Shown piece after piece: positions 11,006-21,763 of a DNA stretch of 64,000 nucleotides. A program made the position numbers and the translations under genes. The notes under the pieces were generated by a model. The model did not search any database. It saw only the letters and a list, made by a program, of their open reading frames with translations, and was not told where the DNA came from. Numbering within the stretch: the first letter of the stretch is position 1; every line of letters begins with the position of its first letter. The DNA is taken from assembly GCF_018129385.1 (NCBI RefSeq), contig NZ_JAFCLN010000002.1:62001-126000 (forward strand). The letters are read 5' to 3'. This DNA is from Bradyrhizobium lablabi. GTDB taxonomy: Bacteria; Pseudomonadota; Alphaproteobacteria; Rhizobiales; Xanthobacteraceae.

Positions 11006-12259
11006 TTAAGCCCGTTCTTCCCAGATCATCGCCAGATGCACGATGGTCTGCACGGCCTTTTCCATGTCCTGCCGGCTGACCCATTCCAGCCGGGAGTGGA
11101 AGGCGTGCTCGCCGGCGAAGATGTTGGGGCAGGGCAGGCCCATGAAGGACAGGCGCGAGCCGTCGGTGCCGCCGCGGATCGATTCCTTCACCGGCCTCAA
11201 GCCAGCGCGACGGATCGCCTCGACGGCATAGTCGACGATCTCGGGGTGACGGTCGATCACCTGTTTCATGTTCCGGTACTGCTGCCTGACCTCGAACTTG
11301 TAGGTCGAGCGCGGGTAGTCCTTCATCACATCCCTGACGATGCGTTCCAGCAGCGCTTCCTTCTGCTTCAAGCCGTCCTCGGTGAAATCGCGGACTATGA
11401 AGTCGATCCTGGCTTTCTCCAGTGCGCCGGAAATGCCGACCGGGTGCAGAAAACCCTCCTTGCCTTCGGTGGTTTCGGGCGAGCAGGTATCCTTCGGCAG
11501 CCGATCGACGATCGCAGCCGCGATCTTGATGGCGTGCTCCATCTTGCCCTTGGCAAAGCCGGGATGGGTCGACACGCCCTCGATGGTGATGCTGGCGCCG
11601 TCGGCCGAAAATGTCTCGTCCTCGATATGGCCGGCGCTTTCGCCGTCCATGGTGTAGGCGAAATCGGCGCCGAGCTTTTTCAGATCCACCTTGTCGACGC
11701 CGCGGCCGATTTCTTCGTCCGGCGTGAACAGGATCTTGATCGCGCCATGCCTGATCTCGGGGTGGTCGAGCAGGAATTGCGCGGCGTCCATGATCTCGGC
11801 GACGCCGGCCTTGTTGTCGGCGCCGAGCAGGGTGGTGCCGTCGGTCGTGATGATGTCATGGCCGATCTGGTCGGCCAGCGCCGGATGCTCGGCGGCGCGG
11901 ATGATTTGTGTGGGGGCGGCCGGCAGGACGATGTCGCCGCCGCGATAATTCTTCACGATCTGCGGCTTGACGTTTTTGCCGGTGCAATCGGGCGAAGTGT
12001 CCATGTGCGAGCAGAAGCAGATCACCGGTACTGTTTTCGGTGAGTTCGCGGGGATCGTCGCGTAGACATAGCCGTGCTGGTCGAGATGCGCGTCGGCAAG
12101 GCCCATCTGTCTCAGTTCGGTGGCGAGCAGGCGGCCCAGATCCTTCTGCTTCTCGGTGGACGGTGTGGTCGGCGAGGACGGATCGGACTGGGTATCGATC
12201 ACGACGTAGCGCAGAAAGCGCTCCGTCACGCCGTGTTTGAATGCGATGGGTGAGGGCAC
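11006..12259 (-). CDS. pepT: Peptidase T (tripeptide aminopeptidase, M20B family)
   Basis: 417 aa with the GTG at 12259 as start (MPSPIAFKHGVTERF); a TTG at 12277 would add six residues. The two-zinc M20 signatures are present: HMDTSPDCTG, TLLGADNKAGVAEIM with the bridging Asp, the general-base EEIGRG, MDGESAGHIEDE and the C-terminal zinc ligand in AGEHAFHSRLEW. The enzyme removes the N-terminal residue of tripeptides in the cytosol. Length agrees with other PepT proteins. It converges with the methyltransferase gene and lies downstream of hupB, separated from it by a terminator. Confidence 0.93.
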   Translation of the reverse strand: MPSPIAFKHGVTERFLRYVVIDTQSDPSSPTTPSTEKQKDLGRLLATELRQMGLADAHLDQHGYVYATIPANSPKTVPVICFCSHMDTSPDCTGKNVKPQIVKNYRGGDIVLPAAPTQIIRAAEHPALADQIGHDIITTDGTTLLGADNKAGVAEIMDAAQFLLDHPEIRHGAIKILFTPDEEIGRGVDKVDLKKLGADFAYTMDGESAGHIEDETFSADGASITIEGVSTHPGFAKGKMEHAIKIAAAIVDRLPKDTCSPETTEGKEGFLHPVGISGALEKARIDFIVRDFTEDGLKQKEALLERIVRDVMKDYPRSTYKFEVRQQYRNMKQVIDRHPEIVDYAVEAIRRAGLRPVKESIRGGTDGSRLSFMGLPCPNIFAGEHAFHSRLEWVSRQDMEKAVQTIVHLAMIWEERA

Positions 12260-12301
12260 TGTAGGAAACCGCGGCAAAGGGGCAGGGACCGGCTGTATAA
12301 C

Positions 12302-12346
12302 AAAAAAGCGCCATTTCCGGAGGCCGTAACCTCGCCGGAATGACGC
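12302..12346 (-). terminator. Intrinsic terminator of hupB
   Basis: Read on the minus strand, GCGTCATTCCGG pairs with CCGGAAATGGCGC (one G-U pair and one bulge) and is followed by TTTTTTG. It starts about 20 bases after the hupB stop. Confidence 0.78.
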
Positions 12347-12366
12347 CCCTGGAAGCGGAGAGGGAC

Positions 12367-12666
12367 TTAGACGGCTTCCTTCAGTTCCTTGGCGGCGCGG
12401 AAGGCGACCTTCTTGCTGGCCTTGATCTGGATCGCCTCGCCGGTGGCGGGATTGCGGCCCATGCGGGCGGCGCGCTTGCGCACCTGGAGGATGCCGAGGC
12501 CCACGATGCGGATGCGCTCGCCCTTTTTCAGGTGTTTTGTGATCATCGTGACCATGTCGGTCAAAATGGCTTCAGCCTGTTTCTTGGAGAGTTCCTGATC
12601 CTCGGCGATCGCCGCCGCCAGATGCTTCAGGGTGATGGTGGCCGGAGTCGCTGCCTTCTTCGCCAT
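12367..12666 (-). CDS. hupB: Nucleoid protein HU
   Basis: 99 aa histone-like DNA-bending protein that acts as a dimer. The HU/IHF signature is complete: helices in LKHLAAAIAEDQELSKKQAEAIL, then the beta-arm region with GLGILQVRKRAARMGRNPATGE, including the tip RNPATGE that inserts Pro into the minor groove. The C-terminal helix is KVAFRAAKELKEAV. The N-terminal MAKKAATPATIT is slightly extended relative to E. coli HU. The gene is separated from lon by the GFA-to-pepT block. A terminator follows. Confidence 0.96.
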   Translation of the reverse strand: MAKKAATPATITLKHLAAAIAEDQELSKKQAEAILTDMVTMITKHLKKGERIRIVGLGILQVRKRAARMGRNPATGEAIQIKASKKVAFRAAKELKEAV

Positions 12667-12747
12667 GTTGGCCCTCCTTGTTCAAATGGCTGGGTGGTCT
12701 GGAATTAGCAGGCCTAGTCGATTCGAGGCCCGGCTGCCTACGAGTTT

Positions 12748-12769
12748 TGCCCGTAAACCGGGCATTTTT
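12748..12769 (+). other. Hairpin with T-run in the hupB upstream region
   Basis: TGCCCG (12748-12753) and CGGGCA (12759-12764) pair across TAAAC and are followed by TTTTT on the plus strand. No plus-strand gene ends nearby. It may be a barrier to read-through towards the tRNA or a hairpin in the hupB leader. Confidence 0.35.
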
Positions 12770-12819
12770 CGCATCGGCATCGCAAAAACCCTTGTCTGGC
12801 GCGGGGATTTGCAACTGCC

Positions 12820-12848
12820 TTGACTATGACAAAGCAGGCCTTTATGCC
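12820..12848 (+). promoter_or_regulatory. Probable promoter of tRNA-Asp
   Basis: TTGACT (12820-12825), exactly 17 bases, then TATGCC (12843-12848). Transcription would begin near 12855, about 31 bases before the tRNA. Inverted arms AAAGCAGG (12831-12838) and CCTGCTTT (12848-12855) overlap the spacer and the start site. Confidence 0.55.
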
Positions 12849-12885
12849 CTGCTTTCTCAGCGGATCACGATCTGATTACGCATCC

Positions 12886-12962
12886 GCGGGAGTAGCTCAG
12901 TTGGTTAGAGCGCCGCCCTGTCACGGCGGAGGCCGCGGGTTCGAGTCCCGTCTCTCGCGCCA
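12886..12962 (+). tRNA. tRNA-Asp (anticodon GTC)
   Basis: The acceptor stem GCGGGAG pairs with CTCTCGC (one G-U pair), followed by discriminator G and encoded CCA. The anticodon stem CCGCC/GGCGG holds loop CTGTCAC, giving anticodon GTC. The T arm contains GGTTCGAGTCC. Length is 77 bases with CCA. Confidence 0.96.
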
Positions 12963-13004
12963 TTAAATCAATGGCTTAGCGAATTTTCCGGAAGCGATCA
13001 CCGC

Positions 13005-13038
13005 AATAAAAAAGCCGCCCCTCGGGCGGCCTTTTATT
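13005..13038. terminator. Bidirectional intrinsic terminator
   Basis: GCCGCCC (13014-13020) and GGGCGGC (13024-13030) form a stem with loop CTC, flanked by AAAAAA on the left and CTTTTATT on the right. It can serve tRNA-Asp on the plus strand and the small membrane protein gene on the minus strand. Confidence 0.85.
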
Positions 13039-13056
13039 GTCTACGATAGAGGTTGC

Positions 13057-13251
13057 TTACTGGACCTTCGACGCTTCCGAGCTCGTCACGACCACCGGCT
13101 TGCCGGCCTTCACGACGTGGGCGGTCTGGGAGTAATCCGTATTGGTGCGGGCGGAAATACCGAACGCGGCCACTGCAATACCGGCCACGAGCGCCACAAC
13201 CACGATTTTCAGGTGGGTCGCCTTGTCAGCGGAATGAATTGAGTGGTTCAT
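13057..13251 (-). CDS. Small single-pass membrane protein
   Basis: 64 aa from the ATG at 13251 (MNHSIHSADKATHLK), preceded by GGAGG seven bases upstream. One hydrophobic segment, IVVVALVAGIAVAAFGI (about 17-33), is followed by a short polar tail ending SSEASKVQ. I recognise no domain. The bidirectional terminator after it and the strong ribosome site support a real gene. Confidence 0.72.
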   Translation of the reverse strand: MNHSIHSADKATHLKIVVVALVAGIAVAAFGISARTNTDYSQTAHVVKAGKPVVVTSSEASKVQ

Positions 13252-13785
13252 TTGAGCCTCCGGACGGACTTTGCCGTCTCTGATGGCTGAACAGGTACGC
13301 CCCCTCTGTTTCAGGATGGTTTCGCGAGTTCCCGAAAATGGTTTCGTCCGGCCGGTTTTGGGGACGATTTTGCCTTCCTCGGCATGCCGTAACGCCAAAA
13401 GCCCGGGCCGGTCTGGTTGAGACCGGTCGACAGATGTTGGCGGGTCCGGCGAGGCCTCCCCGAAGACTCAGCGCGAACCGAAACAGACTTGCATCTGTGG
13501 ATGTGCGCTGACCGGCCCGCGGCCCTGTCGGGCCCGCCATGCGAATGTGCAGAGTGGAAAACTCGGGATGGACAGCGCTTGGCATCGGCACCAAATGTCA
13601 GACACTGCGTTGATCTTTTGAGGCAGGAAAGCGCTAGCGCGCGAGTCAGCGACGCGAGTGGGGACGGCCAAAACCGTCAAAATAGCTTGCCTTGCGTGCC
13701 CTGTTGCGCTGCGCTAAGCCTCAAGAACAATTCCAATGTAACGAATCTGCGGCCTCCAGTGACCGCGGAAATAAAGGCGTGGCCG
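13252..13785 (+). other. Upstream region of the nuo operon
   Basis: These 534 bases hold no gene that I can support. A perfect 7-bp inverted repeat with a 5-base loop lies at 13408-13426 (CCGGTCT and AGACCGG). The nuo promoter must be here. The best match found is TTGCGT-17-TAAGCC ending about 50 bases before nuoA, which is weak. Confidence 0.45.
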
Positions 13786-14151
13786 ATGACCGGCATCCTC
13801 CAGAATTATCTCCCGCTTGTGGTGTTTATCGGGGTGGCAAGCCTGATCGGGCTGGCGCTCCTGATCGCGCCCTTCCTGGTCGCATTTCAGCAGCCGGATC
13901 CCGAAAAGCTCTCCGCCTATGAATGCGGGTTCAACGCTTTCGACGATGCCCGCATGAAGTTCGACGTCCGCTTCTACCTGGTCGCCATCCTCTTCATCAT
14001 TTTCGACCTCGAAGTGGCGTTCCTGTTCCCGTGGGCGGTGGCGTTCGGAAAGCTCGGGGCCACCGGGTTCTGGTCGATGATGGTGTTCCTCGCCGTGCTG
14101 ACGGTGGGCTTTGCCTATGAATGGAAGAAAGGCGCGCTCGAATGGGATTGA
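13786..14151 (+). CDS. nuoA: NADH-quinone oxidoreductase subunit A
   Basis: 121 aa membrane subunit of complex I with three predicted transmembrane helices: [40 protein letters not shown] and [19 protein letters not shown]. The loop [20 protein letters not shown] contains the conserved Cys region near the quinone channel. The ATG at 13786 gives the standard N-terminus; the open frame continues upstream but is unconserved. First gene of the nuoA-N operon, overlapping nuoB by 10 bases. Confidence 0.97.
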   Translation: MTGILQNYLPLVVFIGVASLIGLALLIAPFLVAFQQPDPEKLSAYECGFNAFDDARMKFDVRFYLVAILFIIFDLEVAFLFPWAVAFGKLGATGFWSMMVFLAVLTVGFAYEWKKGALEWD

Positions 14152-14729
14152 GTCCGACCGCCGCTAGCTCGCCGGCGATTGCGCCGGCTCCAAAGGGCAT
14201 TCTGGATCCCGCCACCGGCCGCCCGGTCGGCGCCAATGACCCGTATTTCCTCGCGGTCAATCACGAGCTCTCCGACAAGGGCTTTTTCGTCGCCGCGGCC
14301 GACGATCTCATCACCTGGGCGCGAACGGGCTCGCTGATGTGGATGACCTTCGGGCTGGCCTGCTGCGCGGTCGAGATGATGCAGGTGTCGATGCCGCGCT
14401 ACGACGTCGAGCGCTTCGGCTTTGCACCGCGTGCTTCGCCGCGGCAGTCCGACGTGATGATCGTCGCGGGCACGCTGACCAACAAGATGGCGCCGGCGCT
14501 GCGCAAGGTCTATGACCAGATGCCGGAGCCGCGCTACGTGATCTCGATGGGATCGTGCGCCAATGGCGGCGGCTACTATCACTACTCCTACTCGGTGGTG
14601 CGCGGTTGCGACCGCATTGTCCCGATCGACATCTACGTGCCCGGCTGCCCGCCGACCGCGGAGGCGCTGCTGTACGGCGTGCTGTTGCTACAGAAGAAAA
14701 TCCGTCGCATCGGCACCATCGAACGTTAA
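14142..14729 (+). CDS. nuoB: NADH-quinone oxidoreductase subunit B (cluster N2)
   Basis: 195 aa. This peripheral-arm subunit carries the terminal 4Fe-4S cluster N2 that reduces quinone. All four ligands are present: Cys74 and Cys75 in GLACCAVEM, Cys139 in MGSCANGGG and Cys169 in [12 protein letters not shown]. The start at 14142 ([10 protein letters not shown]) overlaps the nuoA stop, as expected for translational coupling. The N-terminal 30 residues are Ala/Pro-rich and variable. Confidence 0.97.
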   Translation: MGLSPTAASSPAIAPAPKGILDPATGRPVGANDPYFLAVNHELSDKGFFVAAADDLITWARTGSLMWMTFGLACCAVEMMQVSMPRYDVERFGFAPRASPRQSDVMIVAGTLTNKMAPALRKVYDQMPEPRYVISMGSCANGGGYYHYSYSVVRGCDRIVPIDIYVPGCPPTAEALLYGVLLLQKKIRRIGTIER

Positions 14730-14741
14730 GGTTTCACGGAA

Positions 14742-15353
14742 ATGGACGACGGCAAGCTCGACGCCTTGGGGCAGACGATTGTTAGCGCGCTTCCCGGCGC
14801 CGCGATTGGCCATTCGATCGCGTTCAACCAGCTCACGGTGAGTGTACAGGCCGAGAAGATCGTCGAGGTTGCAAAATTCCTGCGTGATGATCCGTCCTGC
14901 CGCTTCGTCAATTTCACCGATGTCACCGCGGTCGACTATCCCGGCCGCGAACGGCGCTTCGACGTCGTCTATCATCTGTTGTCGCCGACCCTGAATACGC
15001 GCATCCGCATTCGTGCGGAGGCCGACGAGACGACGCAAGTACCCTCGCTGATCGACGTCTTCCCTGGCGCCGACTGGTTCGAGCGTGAGACGTATGACCT
15101 CTACGGCGTGATCTTCATCGGCCATCCCGACATGCGGCGGCTGCTCACCGACTACGGCTTCGACGGCCATCCGCTGCGCAAGGACTTTCCGCTCACCGGC
15201 TTCGTCGAGGTGCGCTACGACGACCAGGAGAAGCGGGTGCTCTACGAGCCGGTGCGCCTCAACCAGGAATTCCGCAAATTCGATTTCCTCTCGCCATGGG
15301 AAGGCGCGGACTATCCGCTGCCCGGCGATGAGAAGGCAGAGCCGAAGGCCTGA
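14742..15353 (+). CDS. nuoC: NADH-quinone oxidoreductase subunit C
   Basis: 203 aa. The 30-kDa subunit signature is clear: [27 protein letters not shown] at about 109-135, then [19 protein letters not shown]. It packs against NuoB and NuoD in the connecting arm and holds no cofactor. It is separate from NuoD here, not fused as in E. coli. The ATG lies 12 bases after nuoB, and the stop is two bases before the nuoD start. Confidence 0.97.
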   Translation: MDDGKLDALGQTIVSALPGAAIGHSIAFNQLTVSVQAEKIVEVAKFLRDDPSCRFVNFTDVTAVDYPGRERRFDVVYHLLSPTLNTRIRIRAEADETTQVPSLIDVFPGADWFERETYDLYGVIFIGHPDMRRLLTDYGFDGHPLRKDFPLTGFVEVRYDDQEKRVLYEPVRLNQEFRKFDFLSPWEGADYPLPGDEKAEPKA

Positions 15354-15355
15354 CC

Positions 15356-16546
15356 ATGAACGAGCAAAATCTTCGCAATTTCACCATCAATTTCGGACCG
15401 CAACATCCGGCGGCGCACGGCGTGCTGCGTCTCGTCCTTGAACTGGACGGTGAGGTAGTGGCCCGCGTCGATCCGCATATCGGCTTGCTTCACCGCGGCA
15501 CCGAAAAGCTGATCGAGCAGAAGACCTACCTACAGGCGATTCCGTATTTCGACCGGCTCGACTATGTCGCGCCGATGAATCAGGAGCATGCCTTCTGCCT
15601 CGCGGCGGAAAAGCTGCTGGGCATCAAGGTGCCGCGCCGCGGGCAGTTGATCCGCGTGCTCTATTGCGAGATCGGCCGCATCCTGTCGCACCTGCTCAAC
15701 GTCACCACGCAGGCGATGGACGTAGGCGCCTTGACCCCGCCGCTGTGGGGTTTTGAAGAGCGCGAAAAGCTGATGGTGTTTTACGAGCGCGCTTCCGGCT
15801 CGCGCATGCATGCGGCGTTCTTCCGCGTCGGCGGCGTGCACCAGGACCTGCCGCCCAAACTGATCGACGACATCGAAGCCTGGTGCGATCCGTTCCTGCA
15901 AGTGGTCGCCGACCTCGAAACCCTGCTGACGGGCAACCGCATCTTCAAACAACGCAACGTCGACATCGGCGTGGTGTCGCTGAAGGAAGCCTGGGAGTGG
16001 GGCTTCTCTGGCGTGATGGTGCGAGGCTCGGGCGCAGCCTGGGATTTGCGCAAGTCGCAGCCCTACGAATGCTACGACGAGATGGATTTCGACATCCCGA
16101 TCGGCAAGAACGGCGACTGCTACGACCGCTACTGCATCCGCATGGAAGAGATGCGCCAGTCCATACGCATCATGAAGCAGTGCATCCAGAAGCTGCGCGA
16201 GCCCGAGGGGCAGGGGCCGGTGGTGGTCGAGGACAACAAGATCGCGCCGCCGCGCCGCGGCGAGATGAAGCGCTCGATGGAAGCGCTGATCCATCACTTC
16301 AAGCTCTACACCGAAGGCGTTCATGTGCCGGCCGGCGAGGTCTATGCCGCAGTCGAGGCGCCGAAGGGCGAGTTCGGCGTCTATCTCGTCTCCGACGGCA
16401 CCAACAAGCCTTACAAGTGCAAGATCCGCGCGCCGGGCTTTGCGCATCTCCAGGCGATGGACCACATCTGCAAGGGCCATCTGCTCGCCGACGTCTCCGC
16501 GATTCTCGGCTCGCTCGATATCGTGTTCGGAGAGGTCGACCGGTGA
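15356..16546 (+). CDS. nuoD: NADH-quinone oxidoreductase subunit D
   Basis: 396 aa. The 49-kDa subunit helps form the quinone-binding pocket with NuoB. Conserved [21 protein letters not shown] near the N-terminus contains the quinone-coordinating His region, followed by [14 protein letters not shown] and, at the end, DIVFGEVDR. Length is normal for alphaproteobacteria. Its TGA overlaps by one base the ATG of a gene that is not part of complex I, the FkbM methyltransferase. Confidence 0.97.
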   Translation: MNEQNLRNFTINFGPQHPAAHGVLRLVLELDGEVVARVDPHIGLLHRGTEKLIEQKTYLQAIPYFDRLDYVAPMNQEHAFCLAAEKLLGIKVPRRGQLIRVLYCEIGRILSHLLNVTTQAMDVGALTPPLWGFEEREKLMVFYERASGSRMHAAFFRVGGVHQDLPPKLIDDIEAWCDPFLQVVADLETLLTGNRIFKQRNVDIGVVSLKEAWEWGFSGVMVRGSGAAWDLRKSQPYECYDEMDFDIPIGKNGDCYDRYCIRMEEMRQSIRIMKQCIQKLREPEGQGPVVVEDNKIAPPRRGEMKRSMEALIHHFKLYTEGVHVPAGEVYAAVEAPKGEFGVYLVSDGTNKPYKCKIRAPGFAHLQAMDHICKGHLLADVSAILGSLDIVFGEVDR

Positions 16547-17493
16547 TGTCGATGCCGCCCATCCAGTTTGATCGGGCTTCCGGCGTGCTGGAGGGCGCGA
16601 ACGCATGGGAAAGGCTGGCCGCCGTCGCGTTGACGATGGGATCGAAGATTTCGTCGAACTTTTCGCATCGCGGCTACAACGGCTGCGCCAATTTGCTGCG
16701 CAAGGCGCTTCCCGAGCGCGACATCGAGATGAAGCTGAACGAGGATGCGAAATTCGCGTTCCCGTACGGCGACGGCTACTGGAGCAAGCTGCTCAATCGC
16801 ACGTTCTCTTATGAAGGCGAACTTGACCTTCTGTTCCACGCTTCTGCCGATGTCGACTACACGCTGCTCGATTGCGGCGCGAATTACGGATACTGGTCGG
16901 TGCTGGTGTCGAGCAAGCCGTACGGCTCGCACAGGGCGATTGCGATCGAGCCGTCAGCGGCGAATTTCCCGAAGCTCGCGAACAATGCCAGGATCAACAA
17001 TAACCGCTTCGATGTGATGAAGTGCGCGATCGGCGCCGGCCGCGGCACCGCGCGTCTCTCCGGCGCCAAGCACGAGGCCTTCAGCATCGCCGGAAGCCAG
17101 GATGCTGGCGAGGAAGTGCCCGTCATCGCGCTCGACAACCTGCTCGATGACGGCAAGGTTTCGGCGGGTGGTAAATTCCTGATCAAGCTCGACGTCGAGG
17201 GCGTCGAGATCGAGGCGATCAAGGGCGGCGCGCGGCTCCTCAAGGAGGACAGCGTGATCCTGTGCGAGGAGCACGGTAACGATCCGCAGCACACGGTGTC
17301 GCGCTTTATCCTCGAGCAAACACCGCTGAAACTGATTGTGTATGATCCCCGCAGCAATCGCATGGAAACCGTGAAAGAGCTGTCGATCCTCGACCGCATC
17401 AAGGTTTCCGCCAATGTCGGTTACAACGTGTTCGGTACTGCAAGTGCGTTCTGGCAAGACCGCATCAGCGCGCTGAACGCACGCTTGCAATGA
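16546..17493 (+). CDS. FkbM family methyltransferase embedded in the nuo operon
   Basis: 315 aa. SAM-binding features of the FkbM fold are visible: TLLDCGANYGYWS at 107-119, IAIEP near 132-136 and KLDVEGVEIEAIKGG at 214-228. The family methylates hydroxyl groups on sugars or natural products; the substrate here is unknown. The gene starts at ATG 16546, overlapping the nuoD stop (TGATG), and ends 12 bases before nuoE, so it is translated within the complex I operon. It has no signal peptide. It might methylate a complex I subunit, but nothing in the sequence proves that; hitch-hiking expression is the simple alternative. Confidence 0.88.
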   Translation: MSMPPIQFDRASGVLEGANAWERLAAVALTMGSKISSNFSHRGYNGCANLLRKALPERDIEMKLNEDAKFAFPYGDGYWSKLLNRTFSYEGELDLLFHASADVDYTLLDCGANYGYWSVLVSSKPYGSHRAIAIEPSAANFPKLANNARINNNRFDVMKCAIGAGRGTARLSGAKHEAFSIAGSQDAGEEVPVIALDNLLDDGKVSAGGKFLIKLDVEGVEIEAIKGGARLLKEDSVILCEEHGNDPQHTVSRFILEQTPLKLIVYDPRSNRMETVKELSILDRIKVSANVGYNVFGTASAFWQDRISALNARLQ

Positions 17494-17505
17494 AAGTCTA
17501 AAGAG

Positions 17506-18117
17506 ATGTCCGTCCGCCGCCTTGCCCCGAAGGAAGTCCAGCCCGCGAGCTTTACGTTCACGGATGAAAACCTCGCCTTCGCGAAGAAGGAGATCGCAAA
17601 ATATCCGCCGGGACGTCAGGCCTCGGCTGCGATCGCGATCCTGTGGCGGGTGCAGGAGCAGCACGAGGGCTGGGTGTCGGAAGCCGCGATCCGTGCAGTC
17701 GCCGATCTCCTCGAAATGCCCTACATCCGCGTGCTGGAGATCGCGACCTTCTACACCATGTTCCAGCTCGCGCCGGTTGGAAAGAAGGCCCACGTCCAGG
17801 TTTGCGGTACCACGCCGTGCCGGCTGCGCGGCGCCGGCGACATCATCGAAGTCTGCCAGAGCCGCATCCACCACGATCCCTTCCACCTCTCCAAGGACGG
17901 CAATTTCAGCTGGGAGGAGGTCGAGTGCCTCGGGGCCTGCGTGAACGCGCCGATGGTGCTGATCTGGAAAGATACCTACGAGGACCTGACCAAGGAGACT
18001 TTCGGCAAGGTGCTGGACGGATTTGCATCGGGCAATCCGCCAAAACCAGGCCCGCAAGTTGACCGTCAGTTCTCCGCTCCGGTGGGCGGACCGACCACGC
18101 TGAAGGAAGTGACGTGA
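17506..18117 (+). CDS. nuoE: NADH-quinone oxidoreductase subunit E
   Basis: 203 aa. The 24-kDa subunit binds 2Fe-2S cluster N1a. Its four ligands are visible: Cys100 and Cys105 in CGTTPCRLRGA, and Cys141 and Cys145 in CLGACVNAP. The helical N-terminal domain ends with LEIATFYTMFQLAPVG. A Pro/Gly-rich tail of about 30 residues (KPGPQVDRQFSAPVGG) extends past the core. The ATG has GAGATG context with AAGAG upstream. Confidence 0.96.
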   Translation: MSVRRLAPKEVQPASFTFTDENLAFAKKEIAKYPPGRQASAAIAILWRVQEQHEGWVSEAAIRAVADLLEMPYIRVLEIATFYTMFQLAPVGKKAHVQVCGTTPCRLRGAGDIIEVCQSRIHHDPFHLSKDGNFSWEEVECLGACVNAPMVLIWKDTYEDLTKETFGKVLDGFASGNPPKPGPQVDRQFSAPVGGPTTLKEVT

Positions 18118-18164
18118 TGCCCGGTCGCACCTTGCAAACGAGCGGGCCGAGGAGGGCCGCTGCG

Positions 18165-18329
18165 ATGAAGACATGGCAGTTGATGATCCTTCACGCCGTG
18201 GCCGCGGCCACGTTCATTTTCCTGCTACAGCGCTACGGGCTGAACGCTTCGCTTGAATCCGCCCTGTTGTGGGCGCTGACCTTTGGCGGGTGCGCCGCCG
18301 GGCTCGCCTATTCTCAATCCAAACGTTGA
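18165..18329 (+). CDS. 54-aa two-helix membrane protein between nuoE and nuoF
   Basis: The ATG at 18165 (MKTWQLMILHAVAAATFIF) follows GGAGGG, a strong ribosome site. An earlier in-frame ATG at 18114 overlapping the nuoE stop would add 17 basic, Pro-rich residues. Two hydrophobic segments are seen: LMILHAVAAATFIFLLQRYG and SALLWALTFGGCAAGLAYS. I recognise no family. It lies inside the nuo operon and may be an accessory or assembly factor, or a passenger. Confidence 0.7.
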   Translation: MKTWQLMILHAVAAATFIFLLQRYGLNASLESALLWALTFGGCAAGLAYSQSKR

Positions 18330-18347
18330 TCCCGGGAAGTTTTGGTC

Positions 18348-19673
<1,326 letters not shown>

Positions 19674-19677
19674 AGGC

Positions 19678-21753
19678 ATGACCAAACTCATCATCGACGG
19701 CAAAGAGATCGATGTTCCCGCGGAGTACACGCTGTTGCAGGCGTGCGAAGCTGCGGGCGCCGAGATTCCGCGTTTCTGCTACCACGAGCGCTTGTCGATC
19801 GCCGGCAATTGCCGGATGTGCCTTGTCGAGGTGAAGGGCGGCCCGAAGCCGGTGGCAAGCTGCGCCTGGGGCGTGCGCGATTGCCGTCCGGGACCGAAGG
19901 GCGAGCCGCCGGAAATCTCCACGCGCTCTCCGATGGTGAGGAAAGCACGCGAAGGCGTGATGGAATTCCTGCTGATCAACCATCCGCTGGATTGCCCGAT
20001 CTGCGACCAGGGCGGTGAGTGCGACCTACAGGACCAGGCGATGGGCTATGGCGTCGACACCAGCCGCTTTGCCGAGAACAAGCGCGCGGTCGAGGACAAA
20101 TATCTGGGCGCGCTGGTCAAGACCTCGATGAACCGCTGCATCCAGTGCACGCGCTGCGTCCGTTTCTCCGCCGAGATCTGCGGGACGCCGGAAATGGGCG
20201 CGACCGGCCGCGGCGAGGACATGGAGATCACGACCTATCTGGAGCAGGCGCTGTCTTCGGAGCTGCAAGGCAACCTCGTCGACATCTGCCCGGTCGGCGC
20301 GCTGACCTCAAAGCCTTACGCCTTCGCGGCGCGGCCCTGGGAGCTCGGCAAGACCCAGTCGATCGACGTGATGGACGGCGTCGGCTCGGCGATCCGCGTC
20401 GACACCCGCGGCCGCGAGGTGATGCGCATCCTGCCGCGCGTCAATGAGGCCGTGAACGAGGAATGGATTTCCGACAAGACCCGCCATGTCGTCGACGGCC
20501 TGCGCACCCAGCGGCTTGACCGGCCCTATATCCGTGAGAACGGCAAGCTTCGCGCGGCGTCCTGGCAGGAAGCTTTTGCGGCGATCGCGGCGAAGGCCGG
20601 CGGCATCCACGGCAAGCGCATCGGCGCGATTGCCGGCGACCTTGCCGCGGTCGAAGACATGTTCGCGATGAAGGAGCTGCTGGCCAAATGCGGCTCGGCC
20701 AATATGGCCGTGCAGGGCGGCGACGCCTTTGACCCCAAGGCCGGGCGCGGCTCCTACATCTTCAATCCGACCATCGCCGGCATCGAGCAGGCCGACGCGC
20801 TTTTGATCGTGGGATCGAACCCGCGCAAGGAAGGCGCCATCCTGAACGCCCGCATCCGCAAGCGCTGGCGGAGCGGCCAGCTCAAGATCGGTGTGATCGG
20901 CGCAAACGCCGACCTCAACTACGATTTCGAGCAGATCGGCGCGGGCACCGATTCCCTCAAGGATCTGGCTGCCGGCAAGCACTCCTTCGCCGACGTGCTG
21001 AAGAACGCCAAGCATCCGATCGTGCTGGTCGGCGCCGCTGGCCTGAAGCGTCCGGACGGCGCGGCCGTGCTGTCGCTGGCCGCCAAACTCGCAGTCGATG
21101 TCGGCGCCATCAAGGACGATTGGAACGGCTTTGGCGTGCTACATGACACGGCTTCCCGCACCGGCGCGCTCGATATCGGTTTCTCGGCCGGCGCCGGCGG
21201 TCTCAGCATCGCGCAGATGACGGCTTTCGGAACCCTCGACGTGCTGTTCCTGCTCGGCGCCGACGAGATCAAGGTGCCGGACGGCACGTTCGTCGTTTAC
21301 ATCGGCACCCACGGCGATGCCGGCGCGCACCGCGCCGACGTCATCCTGCCGGGTGCCGCCTACACGGAAAAATCCGGCATCTACGTCAATACCGAGGGTA
21401 GGGTGCAGATGGCGAGCCGCGCTGCCTTCCCGCCCGGCGAAGCGCGCGAGGACTGGGCGATCATCCGCGCGCTGTCCGACGTCATCGGCAAGAAGCTGCC
21501 CTATGACTCGCTGGCCGGGTTGCGGCAGGCGCTGTTCAAGGCCCATCCGCATCTGATGCGGCTCGACCAGATCGAAGCCGGCAAGGTGGGCGACGTCAAA
21601 GCGCTTGCGGCCAGGGGCGGCAGCGTCGACAAGGCGGCGTTCAGGCCGGGAATCGAAGATTTTTACCTGACCAACCCGATCGCGCGGGCCTCAGTGGTGA
21701 TGGCGGAATGTTCGCGCCTCGCCTCCGGGCGGATGCTGACGGCAGCGGAGTGA
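19678..21753 (+). CDS. nuoG: NADH-quinone oxidoreductase subunit G
   Basis: 691 aa, the usual alphaproteobacterial length. The 75-kDa subunit carries 2Fe-2S N1b and 4Fe-4S N4 and N5. The N-terminal ferredoxin domain has [33 protein letters not shown] and [18 protein letters not shown] provide the N5 and N4 ligands, and [16 protein letters not shown] the last Cys. The rest is a molybdopterin-oxidoreductase-like fold that binds no molybdenum in this subunit. The ATG is 4 bases after nuoF with GAGG upstream. Confidence 0.97.
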   Translation: MTKLIIDGKEIDVPAEYTLLQACEAAGAEIPRFCYHERLSIAGNCRMCLVEVKGGPKPVASCAWGVRDCRPGPKGEPPEISTRSPMVRKAREGVMEFLLINHPLDCPICDQGGECDLQDQAMGYGVDTSRFAENKRAVEDKYLGALVKTSMNRCIQCTRCVRFSAEICGTPEMGATGRGEDMEITTYLEQALSSELQGNLVDICPVGALTSKPYAFAARPWELGKTQSIDVMDGVGSAIRVDTRGREVMRILPRVNEAVNEEWISDKTRHVVDGLRTQRLDRPYIRENGKLRAASWQEAFAAIAAKAGGIHGKRIGAIAGDLAAVEDMFAMKELLAKCGSANMAVQGGDAFDPKAGRGSYIFNPTIAGIEQADALLIVGSNPRKEGAILNARIRKRWRSGQLKIGVIGANADLNYDFEQIGAGTDSLKDLAAGKHSFADVLKNAKHPIVLVGAAGLKRPDGAAVLSLAAKLAVDVGAIKDDWNGFGVLHDTASRTGALDIGFSAGAGGLSIAQMTAFGTLDVLFLLGADEIKVPDGTFVVYIGTHGDAGAHRADVILPGAAYTEKSGIYVNTEGRVQMASRAAFPPGEAREDWAIIRALSDVIGKKLPYDSLAGLRQALFKAHPHLMRLDQIEAGKVGDVKALAARGGSVDKAAFRPGIEDFYLTNPIARASVVMAECSRLASGRMLTAAE

Positions 21754-21763
21754 GCGTGAGCTG

